64,000 nucleotides of DNA from VRUE01 sp036276735 (GTDB lineage Bacteria; Actinomycetota; Thermoleophilia; Solirubrobacterales; 70-9). Position 1 is the stretch's first letter; each line of letters begins with the position of its first letter. Below, piece by piece: positions 15,649 to 23,825 of the stretch. The position numbers were made by a program, and so were the translations under genes. Under the pieces are notes generated by a model. The model did no database searches. It was not told the origin of the DNA and saw only the letters and a list, made by a program, of their open reading frames with translations. The DNA is taken from NCBI GenBank assembly GCA_036276735.1, contig DASUOH010000039.1:84270-148269 (forward strand), written 5' to 3'.

Positions 15649-17099
15649 GGCTCGTCGCCGAGCAGATCGCCGCGGCCACCGGCGCAGAGATCGTCGCGCG
15701 GGGGCGCCAGGAACCGGCGCGGCGGGCGACGATCGACTCGCGCGACGCAGGGGAGGGCGACCTCTTCTTCGGCCTGCGCGGCGAGCGGGTCGACGGCGGC
15801 GCCTTTGCCGCGGCGGCGCTGGAGACCGGCGCCTGGGGCGCGGTGGTCGACCGCGAGACCGCGCGTTCGCCGTTTGTCGCGGATAGCCAGACAAAGGGCG
15901 AACGCGCTGCTGGCGGCGGCTGGGTCTTCGCCGTCGACGACCCCCTCGCCGCCCTCCAGGCGCTGGCCCGCGAGTGGCGCCGTGCTCTGGGGGCGCGGAC
16001 CGTCGGCATCACCGGCTCGGTCGGCAAGACCTCGGTCAAGGACATCGCCCGCGCCCTCCTCCCGGGGGCGGTTCATGCCAATCGCGAGAACCTCAACACC
16101 GAGATCGGCCTGCCCCTGACCGTGCTCGAGGCGCCGGCCGAGACCGACCTGCTGGTGCTGGAGATGGCGATGCGGGGACCGGGCCAGATAGCCGAGCTGG
16201 CGTCGATCGCCGAGCCGGAAGTCGCGGCGATCACCAATGTCGGCCCCGTCCACGTGGAGCTGCTCGGCTCGGTCGAGGCGATCGCCGCCGCCAAGGCGGA
16301 GGTGCTCGACGCGCTGCCGAGCGACGGGGTCGCCGTCGCACCGGTTGACGCCGGCCCGCTCGAGTCCCATCTGGCGCGAGCGCCGCGGCTGCTCCGCTTC
16401 GGCCCCGGCGGCGAGATCGAGGTGGTCGAGGCCCGGGTCGAGGACGGGGTCACGGAGGCGCTGGTCGCGACGCCGCTCGGCCGCCAGCGCTTCCACCTGC
16501 CCTTCGCCGAGCGTCACAACCTGACCAACGCGCTGGCGGCGATCGCGATCGGCGTCGCGCTCGAAGCGCCGCTCGCGGAAATGGCCGACCACGCTGCGAA
16601 CATTGGCTTCTCCCGTTTCCGGGGCGAGCGCCTCGAGCTGGGCGACGGGATCGTCCTCGTGAACGACTGCTACAACGCCAACCCGGTCTCGACGCGCGCC
16701 GCGCTCGACCACCTCGCGACCCTCGACGCCGGCCGCCGTGTCGCCGTGCTCGGGGAGATGGCGGAGCTCGGCGACGGCGCTCCCGGCTACCACGGCGAGG
16801 TCGGTGCCCACGCCCGCGAGCACGGCATCGACCTGGTCGTCGGGGTCGGCGAGCCGGCCCGTGACTACGAGCCCGACGAGCTGGTCGCGACGCCGGCCGA
16901 GGCGGCGGAGCTGCTCGCCGCGCAGCTCGAGCCAGGCGACGCCGTCCTGGTCAAGGGCTCGCGCTCGGCCGGGCTGGAGGCGGTGGCTGAATCGCTTGAA
17001 GCGCTGATTGGCCGACAAGCGGCCCCCGGACGCGGGAGTGGGGGCCAGTCGCAATCTGATTCCTCTGGCCCCCACGGGAGCCGAGGAGGCCGCGCTTAA
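15645..17099 (+). CDS. murF: UDP-MurNAc-tripeptide:D-Ala-D-Ala ligase MurF
   Basis: MurF attaches D-Ala-D-Ala to complete the UDP-MurNAc pentapeptide. The 484-residue chain shows the N-terminal MurF domain (DSRDAGEGDLFFGLRGER), the ATP loop GITGSVGKTSVKDI, the ENLNTEIGLPLTVL block and the C-terminal domain with LVNDCYNANPVSTRAAL. The last 30 residues are a low-complexity Gly/Ser/Arg tail absent from most homologues. ATGA overlap with murE indicates translational coupling. Confidence 0.95.
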   Translation: MRLVAEQIAAATGAEIVARGRQEPARRATIDSRDAGEGDLFFGLRGERVDGGAFAAAALETGAWGAVVDRETARSPFVADSQTKGERAAGGGWVFAVDDPLAALQALAREWRRALGARTVGITGSVGKTSVKDIARALLPGAVHANRENLNTEIGLPLTVLEAPAETDLLVLEMAMRGPGQIAELASIAEPEVAAITNVGPVHVELLGSVEAIAAAKAEVLDALPSDGVAVAPVDAGPLESHLARAPRLLRFGPGGEIEVVEARVEDGVTEALVATPLGRQRFHLPFAERHNLTNALAAIAIGVALEAPLAEMADHAANIGFSRFRGERLELGDGIVLVNDCYNANPVSTRAALDHLATLDAGRRVAVLGEMAELGDGAPGYHGEVGAHAREHGIDLVVGVGEPARDYEPDELVATPAEAAELLAAQLEPGDAVLVKGSRSAGLEAVAESLEALIGRQAAPGRGSGGQSQSDSSGPHGSRGGRA

Positions 17100-17101
17100 G
17101 C

Positions 17102-18076
17102 ATGGGCGAGGTTCTGATCGCCGGCATGGCGGCGATGCTGATCTGCATCTTCCTCGGCCCCAAGTTCATCGAGTACCTGCGGGTCAAGGAGTTCGGCCAG
17201 CACATCCGCGAGGACGGGCCGCAGGAGCATCACGCCAAGGCCGGCACGCCGACGATGGGCGGCCTGATCGTCTTCCTCGCGATCTGCGTGCCATATCTGG
17301 TGCTCTCCGAACGCGACGCGCAGAGCCTCGCGGTCTTCGGCGTCGCGCTCGGCTGCGCCGGGCTCGGCTTCGCCGACGACTTCACGAAGATCGTCAAGCG
17401 CCGCTCGCTCGGCCTCTCGGCGCGCTGGAAGCTGCTCTTTCAGCTCCTGCTGGCACTGGCGCTGTGGTGGGTGGCGCGCCACGAGGTCGGCCTCGAGCCG
17501 ACCCTCTACTTCCGGATCGGCGACGCCAGCCTCGACCTTGGCCCGGTCCTCTACTTCGTCCTCGTCTTCCTGGTCATCGCCGGCACCTCGAACGGCGTCA
17601 ACCTGACCGACGGGCTCGACGGGCTCGCCGCCGGCTCCTGCGCAATCGTCCTGCTCGCCTACACCGCGATTGCCTTCGTCTCAAACGAGCAGCAGAACCT
17701 GGCGTTGCTCTCCGCCTGCCTGGTCGGCGCCTGCGTCGGCTTCCTCTGGTTCAACGCCTTCCCGGCCTCGATCTTCATGGGGGACACCGGCTCGCTCGGG
17801 CTAGGCGGCGCGATCGGCGCTCTCGCGGTGATGACCCAGACTGAGGTGCTGCTGATCATCATCGGCGGCATCTTCGTGATCGAGGCCCTCTCGGTCCTGC
17901 TCCAGGTCTTCGCTTTCAAAACCTTCCGCCGCCGCGTCCTGCTGATGGCGCCGCTGCACCACCACTTCGAGATGATGGCCTGGTCGGAGACGAAGATCAT
18001 GCTCCGCTTCTGGATCATCGCCGCCGTCTGCTCGGGCATCGGCTTCACGCTGTACCAGCAGTCGATCGGGCGCTGA
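17102..18076 (+). CDS. mraY: Phospho-MurNAc-pentapeptide transferase MraY
   Basis: This integral membrane enzyme makes lipid I from UDP-MurNAc-pentapeptide and undecaprenyl phosphate. The 324-residue protein has about ten membrane helices. Diagnostic blocks are HHAKAGTPTMGGLI near the N-terminus, the acidic pair in LGFADDFTKI, NLTDGLDGLAAG, FNAFPASIFMGDTGSLGLGG and the late MAPLHHHFEMMAWSE. It starts 2 bp after murF. It is the last gene before the inserted toxin-antitoxin pair on the other strand. Confidence 0.96.
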   Translation: MGEVLIAGMAAMLICIFLGPKFIEYLRVKEFGQHIREDGPQEHHAKAGTPTMGGLIVFLAICVPYLVLSERDAQSLAVFGVALGCAGLGFADDFTKIVKRRSLGLSARWKLLFQLLLALALWWVARHEVGLEPTLYFRIGDASLDLGPVLYFVLVFLVIAGTSNGVNLTDGLDGLAAGSCAIVLLAYTAIAFVSNEQQNLALLSACLVGACVGFLWFNAFPASIFMGDTGSLGLGGAIGALAVMTQTEVLLIIIGGIFVIEALSVLLQVFAFKTFRRRVLLMAPLHHHFEMMAWSETKIMLRFWIIAAVCSGIGFTLYQQSIGR

Positions 18077-18106
18077 GCGCGGACGGCAGGCGGCGCGCGG
18101 CGACTC

Positions 18107-18499
18107 TCAGACAGGCACGACGTTGAGGCCGGGCACTCGCTCGAAGTCCCGCGGGTTTGCCGTCGCGACGTCCATGCCATGACTCAGAGCCGTGGCGGCG
18201 ATCCAGAGGTCGTGGGCTCCAATCAAGTTGCCGTCGTTCTCGAGCCCCGCCCAGATTTCCGCGTGCGCTCGGGCAACGGCGGTCGTGATCGGCAATGGCT
18301 CGATCATGGAGATCACGTGCTCGACGAATGCGGAGCGGCGAGCCCGGCCCGCACCCGTCCGGGCGCGGTGGACCCCATGCAGGAGCTCGCTGGCCGTGAC
18401 GACGCTGATTGCGCGGTCCTCGTCGCCGATCGCGCGGTCCAGCGATTGTCCCCGCCGCTCAGCGTTGACCAAGATCGAGGTGTCTATCAGGACGGCCAT
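18107..18499 (-). CDS. VapC-type PIN-domain ribonuclease toxin
   Basis: This 130-residue PIN protein starts AVLIDTSILVNAERR, with the first catalytic Asp, and continues with the conserved acidic residue in TASELLHGV. Further acidic residues lie in GAHDLWIAATAL and in VATANPRDF near the end. VapC toxins cut tRNA or rRNA when freed from the antitoxin. The start overlaps the antitoxin stop by 13 bp. It sits antisense between mraY and murD, 30 bp from the mraY stop. Confidence 0.88.
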   Translation of the reverse strand: MAVLIDTSILVNAERRGQSLDRAIGDEDRAISVVTASELLHGVHRARTGAGRARRSAFVEHVISMIEPLPITTAVARAHAEIWAGLENDGNLIGAHDLWIAATALSHGMDVATANPRDFERVPGLNVVPV

Positions 18500-18747
18500 T
18501 CGCCACTGGGCGGGTCAATGGCCTTCCGTCCAGTTTCAACATCGCCCGCAAAGTCCTCGTCAGGTGAAGGCGCGGAATCCATCAGCCCTCGCCACCTCGC
18601 TGCGGAGACCATGTGTCCGGGGTTTACCGGTCGCATCTGCACGACCGGCACGCCGTTGCGCACAACCTCGATCTCCTCGCCGGCCCCGATCCGGTTGACG
18701 ACAGCGGAAAATTCCCGGGCCACCTCGGTCGCGCTCAAACGTGCCAT
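18487..18747 (-). CDS. Phd/YefM-type antitoxin
   Basis: The 86-residue protein has the Phd/YefM N-terminal DNA-binding domain (SATEVAREFSAVVNRIGAGEEIEVVRNGVPVVQMRP) and an acidic, probably disordered C-terminal half that would wrap the PIN toxin. A TAACGT hexamer 6 nt before its ATG overlaps a perfect palindrome, so the pair can autorepress a leaderless promoter. Pairing of a Phd-like antitoxin with a VapC toxin is common. Confidence 0.85.
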   Translation of the reverse strand: MARLSATEVAREFSAVVNRIGAGEEIEVVRNGVPVVQMRPVNPGHMVSAARWRGLMDSAPSPDEDFAGDVETGRKAIDPPSGEWPS

Positions 18748-18755
18748 GCAGCGAC

Positions 18756-18777
18756 GTTATCAGATAAATCTGATAAC
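18756..18777 (-). promoter_or_regulatory. Operator palindrome of the toxin-antitoxin pair
   Basis: Perfect 10-bp arms (GTTATCAGAT and its complement) are separated by AA. This AT-rich 22-bp site stands out in GC-rich surroundings and covers the antitoxin's likely -10 box. It fits an operator for the Phd-type antitoxin, and it also sits about 56 bp ahead of murD on the other strand. Confidence 0.8.
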
Positions 18778-18832
18778 GGTGCCCGTCTTGCGCAGCTCCA
18801 GGTCCGACCGTCGCGGTCGCGAAGCTACTCGG

Positions 18833-20197
18833 ATGTCGCCGCCGCCCCGCAAGCCTCGCCCACCGCTGCCGCGCGGGCCGTTCCTGGTCGTCGGCCTGGC
18901 ACGGTCGGGGTGCGCGGCGGCGCGGATGTTGGCCGCCTGCGGGGAGGACGTGCGGGGGGTCGATTCGGGTCATCCCGAGATGGCAGCAGGGTTGCGAGCC
19001 GAGGGCGTCGAAGTCTTCCTGGATACGGATGGATTGGCCCTCCTCGATGGCACCCGCACCGTTGTCAAGAGCCCGGGTGTTCCCCGGGAGGCGGCGGTGA
19101 TCGCGGCGGCGCGCGAGCGCGGGATCGACGTGATCGGGGAGCTGGAGCTGGCCTGGCGGGCGATTCCCAACCGGTTCGTCGCCGTGACCGGCACCAACGG
19201 CAAGACGACGACCGTGGAGCTGCTCGGGCATCTCTACCGGACCGCCGGCGAGCCGGTCGCGGTGGCCGGCAACGTCGGCACGCCGCTCTCCTCGCTCGCC
19301 GGGTCGATCGCCGGGGAGGCGACCGTCGTTTGTGAGGCATCGAGCTTCCAGCTCGAGGACAGCGAGGCGTTCGCGCCCGAGTGCGCGGTCATTCTCAACC
19401 TCGCCCCCGACCACCTCGACCGGCACCGCGACCTCGACGACTACCTGGCGGCCAAGCTGCGCGTCTTCGCCAACCAGGGCAACGACGACGTCGCCATCTA
19501 CAACGCCGACGAGCCGGCTCTCGCCGGCACCGACCTCGGCGGCTGCGGCCGCCGCCTCGCCTTCTGCCGCGACGCCGCGCCCGACTGCGAGGTCTCCGTG
19601 TCGGAGGGCACGATCTTCTACACCGGCGAGCCGTTGATCGAGGTCGAGGAGCTGGGGCTGTTCGGCGACCACAACGTCGCCAACTCGATGGCGGCGGCAA
19701 GCGCCGCGCTCTCGATGGGGCTCGACCGCGACGCCGTACGGGAGGGCCTGCGTAGCTTCCCCGGCGTTCCGCACCGGCTCGAGCTGGTCGAGGAGATCGG
19801 CGGGGTCCGCTTCGTCAACGACTCCAAGGCGACCAACGTCGCCGCCGCGAGCGTCGGCCTGCGCGCCTTCCCGGGCGGTGTGCACGCGATCCTCGGCGGC
19901 AGCGAGAAGGACGAGCCGTTCGCGCCGCTGGTCGACCCGGTCGGCGAGCGATGCGTCGCCTGCTACTTGATCGGCGTATCCGCCGACCGCCTCGCCACCG
20001 AGCTCGCAGCGGTGGTGGACGCCGGCGTGCCGCTGCGTCGCTGCGCCGACCTGGGGGATGCCGTCCGCCGCGCCGCGGACGCGGCCAGCCCCGGCGAGGT
20101 CGTCCTGCTCTCGCCCGCCTGCGCCTCCTTCGACTCCTTCGAGAACTACGAACGGCGCGGAGAGCGCTTCCGCGAGATTGTGGCGGCCCTGCGATGA
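18833..20197 (+). CDS. murD: UDP-MurNAc-L-alanine:D-glutamate ligase MurD
   Basis: MurD adds D-glutamate to UDP-MurNAc-L-Ala. The 454-residue protein has the N-terminal domain FLVVGLARSGCAAARML, the ATP loop VTGTNGKTTTVELL near residue 120, a central domain with CEASSFQLED and NLAPDHLDRH, and the C-terminal domain with FVNDSKATNVAAASVGL. A longer upstream frame exists but runs through the toxin-antitoxin genes; the ATG chosen lies just before the conserved core. Its expression must pass the antisense toxin-antitoxin pair or use its own promoter. Confidence 0.95.
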   Translation: MSPPPRKPRPPLPRGPFLVVGLARSGCAAARMLAACGEDVRGVDSGHPEMAAGLRAEGVEVFLDTDGLALLDGTRTVVKSPGVPREAAVIAAARERGIDVIGELELAWRAIPNRFVAVTGTNGKTTTVELLGHLYRTAGEPVAVAGNVGTPLSSLAGSIAGEATVVCEASSFQLEDSEAFAPECAVILNLAPDHLDRHRDLDDYLAAKLRVFANQGNDDVAIYNADEPALAGTDLGGCGRRLAFCRDAAPDCEVSVSEGTIFYTGEPLIEVEELGLFGDHNVANSMAAASAALSMGLDRDAVREGLRSFPGVPHRLELVEEIGGVRFVNDSKATNVAAASVGLRAFPGGVHAILGGSEKDEPFAPLVDPVGERCVACYLIGVSADRLATELAAVVDAGVPLRRCADLGDAVRRAADAASPGEVVLLSPACASFDSFENYERRGERFREIVAALR

Positions 20198-21474
20198 AGA
20201 AGAAGCGGCGCACGCGGCCCCTGCCACCCGAGTACAACCTGCTCCTCACCGCCACCCTCTGCCTGCTGGCGTTCGGCGCGGTGATGGTCTTCTCGGCCAG
20301 CTCGACGACGCGCGTGCTGAGCGACGGCGGGCTCTCCGACAGCGCCTTCTACCTGAAGCGAACCGTGCTCTTCGGGATCTGCGGCCTGCTCGTCATGCAC
20401 GTCGTCGCTCGCCACGGCCTGGTCGCGGTCCGCCGCCTCACGCCCGCCATTCTGGGGCTCTCCTTCTTCCTGCTGCTCGCGGTGCTCGCGGTCGGCACGA
20501 CGGTCAACGGCTCGACCCGTTGGATCGGCTCCGGCTTTCTGCAGATCCAGCCCTCGGAGCTGGCCAAGGTCGCGCTGATCCTCTACGCCGCCGACCTCCT
20601 CGCCAGCAAGCCAAAGCGGGTCGGCTCGCTCCAAGGGTTGATGCCGATCTTCCTCGTCACCGGCGTCGCTGCGCTGCTGATCGTCGCCGAGCCCGACCTC
20701 GGCACGACCCTGGTGGTCGCCTTCGCGGTTGCCGCGACGCTGGTCGCCGCCGGCGCCAAGCTGCGCGACCTGGCGATCGTCGGCGGCGCGCTGGCCTGCT
20801 TCGGCCTGCTGATGACGGTCATCGAGCCCTACCGGATGGCACGGCTGACCGCCTTCCTCGATCCCGGCGCCGACGCGTCGGGCGCCGGCTTCCAGGCTGC
20901 CCAGGCGAAGATCGCGCTCGGCTCCGGCGGGCTTTTCGGGGTCGGCATCGGCAACGGCGTCCAGAAGGCCTTTTACCTCCCCGAGGCCCACACCGACATG
21001 ATCTCGGCGGTGATCGGCGAGGAGCTCGGCCTGGTCGGGATCCTCGGCGTTATCGGACTCTTCGGCCTGTTCGGATACGGCGGGTTGCAGGTCGCCCGCA
21101 AAGCGCGCGATCGCTACGGCAAGCTGCTCGCCGCCGGCCTTACCTCGCTGGTGCTGGTCCAGGCGACGATCAACCTCTTCGCCGTGATGGGCCTGGCGCC
21201 GCTGACCGGCGTACCGCTGCCGTTCGTCTCCTACGGCAACAGCAGCCTGCTGACGACCCTGTTCGCCGTCGGCCTGATCCTCAACGTCGCCCGGGGAGGG
21301 ACCGCGAGCGCTGGCAAACTGCGCGTCGTCGAGGGTGGGCGTTCGCCTGCCCGTGAAAGAAGGAGCAAAGCGAGTGGTGCACCGGGCAGGAGCCGGCAGA
21401 GTGGTGGTGGCGGCCGGGGGAACGGCCGGCCACGTCGTGCCCGCCATGGCGGTCGCCGACGAGCTTCGGGCTAG
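20194..21474 (+). CDS. ftsW: Septal SEDS glycosyltransferase FtsW
   Basis: FtsW polymerises septal glycan strands with FtsI. The 426-residue chain has about ten membrane helices and SEDS landmarks: GSTRWIGSGFLQIQPSELAK, VAEPDLGTTLV, YLPEAHTDMISAVIGEELGL and PLPFVSYGNSSLL. The first 15 residues are basic. The C-terminal 50 residues are Gly/Arg/Ser-rich and are encoded in DNA that also encodes the start of murG. The start overlaps the murD stop (ATGA). Confidence 0.95.
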   Translation: MKKKRRTRPLPPEYNLLLTATLCLLAFGAVMVFSASSTTRVLSDGGLSDSAFYLKRTVLFGICGLLVMHVVARHGLVAVRRLTPAILGLSFFLLLAVLAVGTTVNGSTRWIGSGFLQIQPSELAKVALILYAADLLASKPKRVGSLQGLMPIFLVTGVAALLIVAEPDLGTTLVVAFAVAATLVAAGAKLRDLAIVGGALACFGLLMTVIEPYRMARLTAFLDPGADASGAGFQAAQAKIALGSGGLFGVGIGNGVQKAFYLPEAHTDMISAVIGEELGLVGILGVIGLFGLFGYGGLQVARKARDRYGKLLAAGLTSLVLVQATINLFAVMGLAPLTGVPLPFVSYGNSSLLTTLFAVGLILNVARGGTASAGKLRVVEGGRSPARERRSKASGAPGRSRQSGGGGRGNGRPRRARHGGRRRASG

Positions 21475-22471
21475 CGGCGCCGAGGTCTCCTTCCTCGGCA
21501 CCCGCGAGCGGATCGAGGCCGACCTGGTCCCGGCCGCCGGTTATGAGATCGACTTCGTGCGGGTGCGGGGGATCGACCGCCGCAACCCGTTGCGCGCAGC
21601 GCGGGCGGGGCTGGAGGCGCTCGGCGCGACGACGACGGCGGCACGGGCTATCCGACGCCGCGGCGCCGACGTCGTGCTCGGCGGCGGAGGCTTCGTCGCC
21701 GGCCCGGCCGGCCTTGGGGCGGTACTCACTCGCACGCCGCTCGTCCTCACCGAGGCCGACAGCCACCTGGGGTTGGCAAACCGCCTGCTCGCCGGCCGGG
21801 CGAAGACCGTCTGCCTCGCCTTCCCGATTGCCGGGCGGGACGGCTCGCGCTATGTCGTGACGGGGCGACCGGTGCCCGCGGCCGTGCTCGAAGCCGACCG
21901 CGGCGCGGCGCGGGGACGCTTCGGGATCGAGCCGGGCGAGCGCTGCGTGCTGGTGATGGGCGGCAGCCAGGGCGCCCGCTCGATCAACGAGTGCGCTCTT
22001 GCGGCTTTCGCCGAGCAGGAGGGGAGGGACTTTGCGGTCGTCCACGTCAGCGGGCGGCGCGACTTCGCCTCCCTGCGCCATCGTCTCGTAGCTGCTCCAT
22101 ATAAGGACCGCTACACGCTGCTCCCCTACGAGCCCGGCCTGGGCGACTGCCTGGCGGCCTGCGACCTCGTCGTCGGCCGCTCCGGCGGCTCGATCTTCGA
22201 GCTGACCGCTACCGGCCGCCCGGCGATCCTGGTGCCTTACCCGCACGCCTCCGCCGGTCACCAGGCGACGAACGCGGTCTGGATGGCCGAGGCCGGAGCC
22301 GCCGTGGTGATCCGCGACGACGAGCTCGAGGCCGACCGGCTCGCGGTCGAGGTCAAGGCGCTGTTCGACGACCCGACGCGGTTGGGTGCGATGGCCGCAG
22401 CCTCGGCGGCGCTCGCCAAGCCCGACGCGGCGCGCCGCATCGCCGATCTGGTCTTGAAGGCGATCCAATGA
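21374..22471 (+). CDS. murG: UDP-GlcNAc:lipid I transferase MurG
   Basis: MurG turns lipid I into lipid II on the inner membrane face. Two Rossmann domains are evident: the N-terminal AAGGTAGHVVPAMAVADEL with VLGGGGFVAGPAGLGA, and the C-terminal MGGSQGARSINE with VVGRSGGSIFELTATGRPAILVPYPHA. I chose the GTG preceded by AAGGAG at 8 nt, giving 365 residues. A GTG 39 bp upstream is also open but has no ribosome site. Either way it overlaps ftsW by about 100 bp. Its stop codon is supplied by a copy of repeat family A. Confidence 0.93.
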   Translation: MVHRAGAGRVVVAAGGTAGHVVPAMAVADELRASGAEVSFLGTRERIEADLVPAAGYEIDFVRVRGIDRRNPLRAARAGLEALGATTTAARAIRRRGADVVLGGGGFVAGPAGLGAVLTRTPLVLTEADSHLGLANRLLAGRAKTVCLAFPIAGRDGSRYVVTGRPVPAAVLEADRGAARGRFGIEPGERCVLVMGGSQGARSINECALAAFAEQEGRDFAVVHVSGRRDFASLRHRLVAAPYKDRYTLLPYEPGLGDCLAACDLVVGRSGGSIFELTATGRPAILVPYPHASAGHQATNAVWMAEAGAAVVIRDDELEADRLAVEVKALFDDPTRLGAMAAASAALAKPDAARRIADLVLKAIQ

Positions 22472-22522
22472 GCTTCCGGTGCGACTTATGCTCGCTATGC
22501 CCACATAAAACGCACCGGAAGG
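22469..22522 (+). repeat. Palindromic repeat family A, copy 1
   Basis: The element starts with the murG stop codon TGA and has inverted arms CTTCCGGTGCG and CGCACCGGAAG around a 27-nt centre containing GCTCGCTATG and CACATAA. A second copy with 49 of 54 identical bases ends the ABC ATPase gene (34939-34992). It lies between murG and murC. Confidence 0.85.
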
Positions 22523-22550
22523 GTGCGCGCCAAAAAGGGGGCGGGCCGGC

Positions 22551-23825
22551 GTGAGCCGCACCTGGCGCGGGCGCCGCCTTCACTTCATCGGGATCGGCGG
22601 CGCCGGGATGAGCGGCCTGGCGCTGGTCTGCCACCGGCTCGGCGCCAGGGTGAGCGGCAGCGACCGCGCCGACTCCTCATATATGGAGCGGCTGCGCCGA
22701 GCCGGCCTCGACCCCGTCGTCGGTCACGACGCCGCCAACCTCCCAGAGGGCGACTTCGAGGCCGTGCGGTCGACGGCGATCGACCCCGACAATCCGGAGT
22801 GGAAACTTGCGGTCGGCGAGGGGATGCCGGTCCTGCACCGCGGCGAGCTCCTCGCCCAGGTTTGTGCCGAGAAGCGGCTGATCGCGGTGGCCGGCACGCA
22901 CGGAAAGACGACGACGACGGCGATGATTGTCTGGGCGCTACGCGGGATCGGCGCCGATCCCGCCTTCTTCGTCGGCGGCGAGGTGCCGGGGGTGGGGCCG
23001 GCGGGGGAGGCGGCCAACGCAGGCTGGGGCGACGGCGACTGGGTCGTCGCCGAGGCGGACGAGAGCGACGGCAGCTTCCTGCACCTCGATCCGGAGATCG
23101 CCATCGTCACCAACGTCGAGATGGACCATCACTCGCGCTGGGGCTCGCTGGCCGAGCTGCGCAGTGCCTTCGATGAGTTCGCCGCGAAGGCACGCGCGGT
23201 TGCGGTGTTCGATGCAACCTCGCCGGGTCCGACCGATCTCGAGCTCGCGCTGCCCGGCGCCCACAATGTGCTCAACGCCCGCGCCGCCCTGGCCGCGATC
23301 GAGCTGACCGGGCTCGACTGCGCAGAGGCGGCGGCGCAGCTGGCTGACTTCCCAGGTGTCCGTCGCAGGCTCGAGCTGAAGGGCGAGTGCAACGGCGCCC
23401 GCGTCTACGACGACTACGCCCACCACCCGACCGAGGTGCGGGCGGCGCTCACCACCCTTCGTCAGCTGCGACCGCGCCGCCTGTTCGTCGCCTTCCAGCC
23501 GCACCTCTACTCGCGGACCAAGGCCTTCGCCGAGCAGTTCGGCTCGGCGCTGGCGCTTGCCGACGAGGTCGCGGTACTCGACATCTACGCCGCGCGGGAG
23601 GAGCCGGTCGGCGAGCTCGCCGGCGTCAGCGGCATCGATGTGGCACGCGCGGTCGCCGATCGCAGCAACGGAGGCCGTGTTGTCTGGGCGCCCAGCCTCG
23701 AATCGGCGAGGCAGGCTCTGGAGCCAAGACTGCAGCCCGGCGACGTCTTGGTCACGGTTGGCGCTGGCGACGTCCACAGGGTGGGCGAGGCGATGGTCGA
23801 GGACGGAGCTGCCGATGACCGATAA
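22551..23825 (+). CDS. murC: UDP-MurNAc:L-alanine ligase MurC
   Basis: MurC adds L-alanine to UDP-MurNAc. The 424-residue protein has the N-terminal FIGIGGAGMSGLALV block, the ATP loop VAGTHGKTTTTAMI, the central EADESDGSFLHLDPEIAIVTN, and the C-terminal YDDYAHHPTEVRAAL and FQPHLYSRTKAF segments. It is slightly shorter than E. coli MurC. The start is GTG, about 30 bp past a family A repeat. It overlaps murB by 11 bp. Confidence 0.95.
   Translation: MSRTWRGRRLHFIGIGGAGMSGLALVCHRLGARVSGSDRADSSYMERLRRAGLDPVVGHDAANLPEGDFEAVRSTAIDPDNPEWKLAVGEGMPVLHRGELLAQVCAEKRLIAVAGTHGKTTTTAMIVWALRGIGADPAFFVGGEVPGVGPAGEAANAGWGDGDWVVAEADESDGSFLHLDPEIAIVTNVEMDHHSRWGSLAELRSAFDEFAAKARAVAVFDATSPGPTDLELALPGAHNVLNARAALAAIELTGLDCAEAAAQLADFPGVRRRLELKGECNGARVYDDYAHHPTEVRAALTTLRQLRPRRLFVAFQPHLYSRTKAFAEQFGSALALADEVAVLDIYAAREEPVGELAGVSGIDVARAVADRSNGGRVVWAPSLESARQALEPRLQPGDVLVTVGAGDVHRVGEAMVEDGAADDR

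Noticed and set aside
15740..15760. Another family C copy in murF (GACGCAGGGGAGG)
   Set aside because: Only a short motif matches and it lies in a conserved coding segment of MurF, so it is chance similarity.
15219..17075. A 618-residue minus-strand frame
   Set aside because: It is a shadow of murE and murF; residues such as repeated DR/VEA/DD runs show mirror codon bias and no family match.
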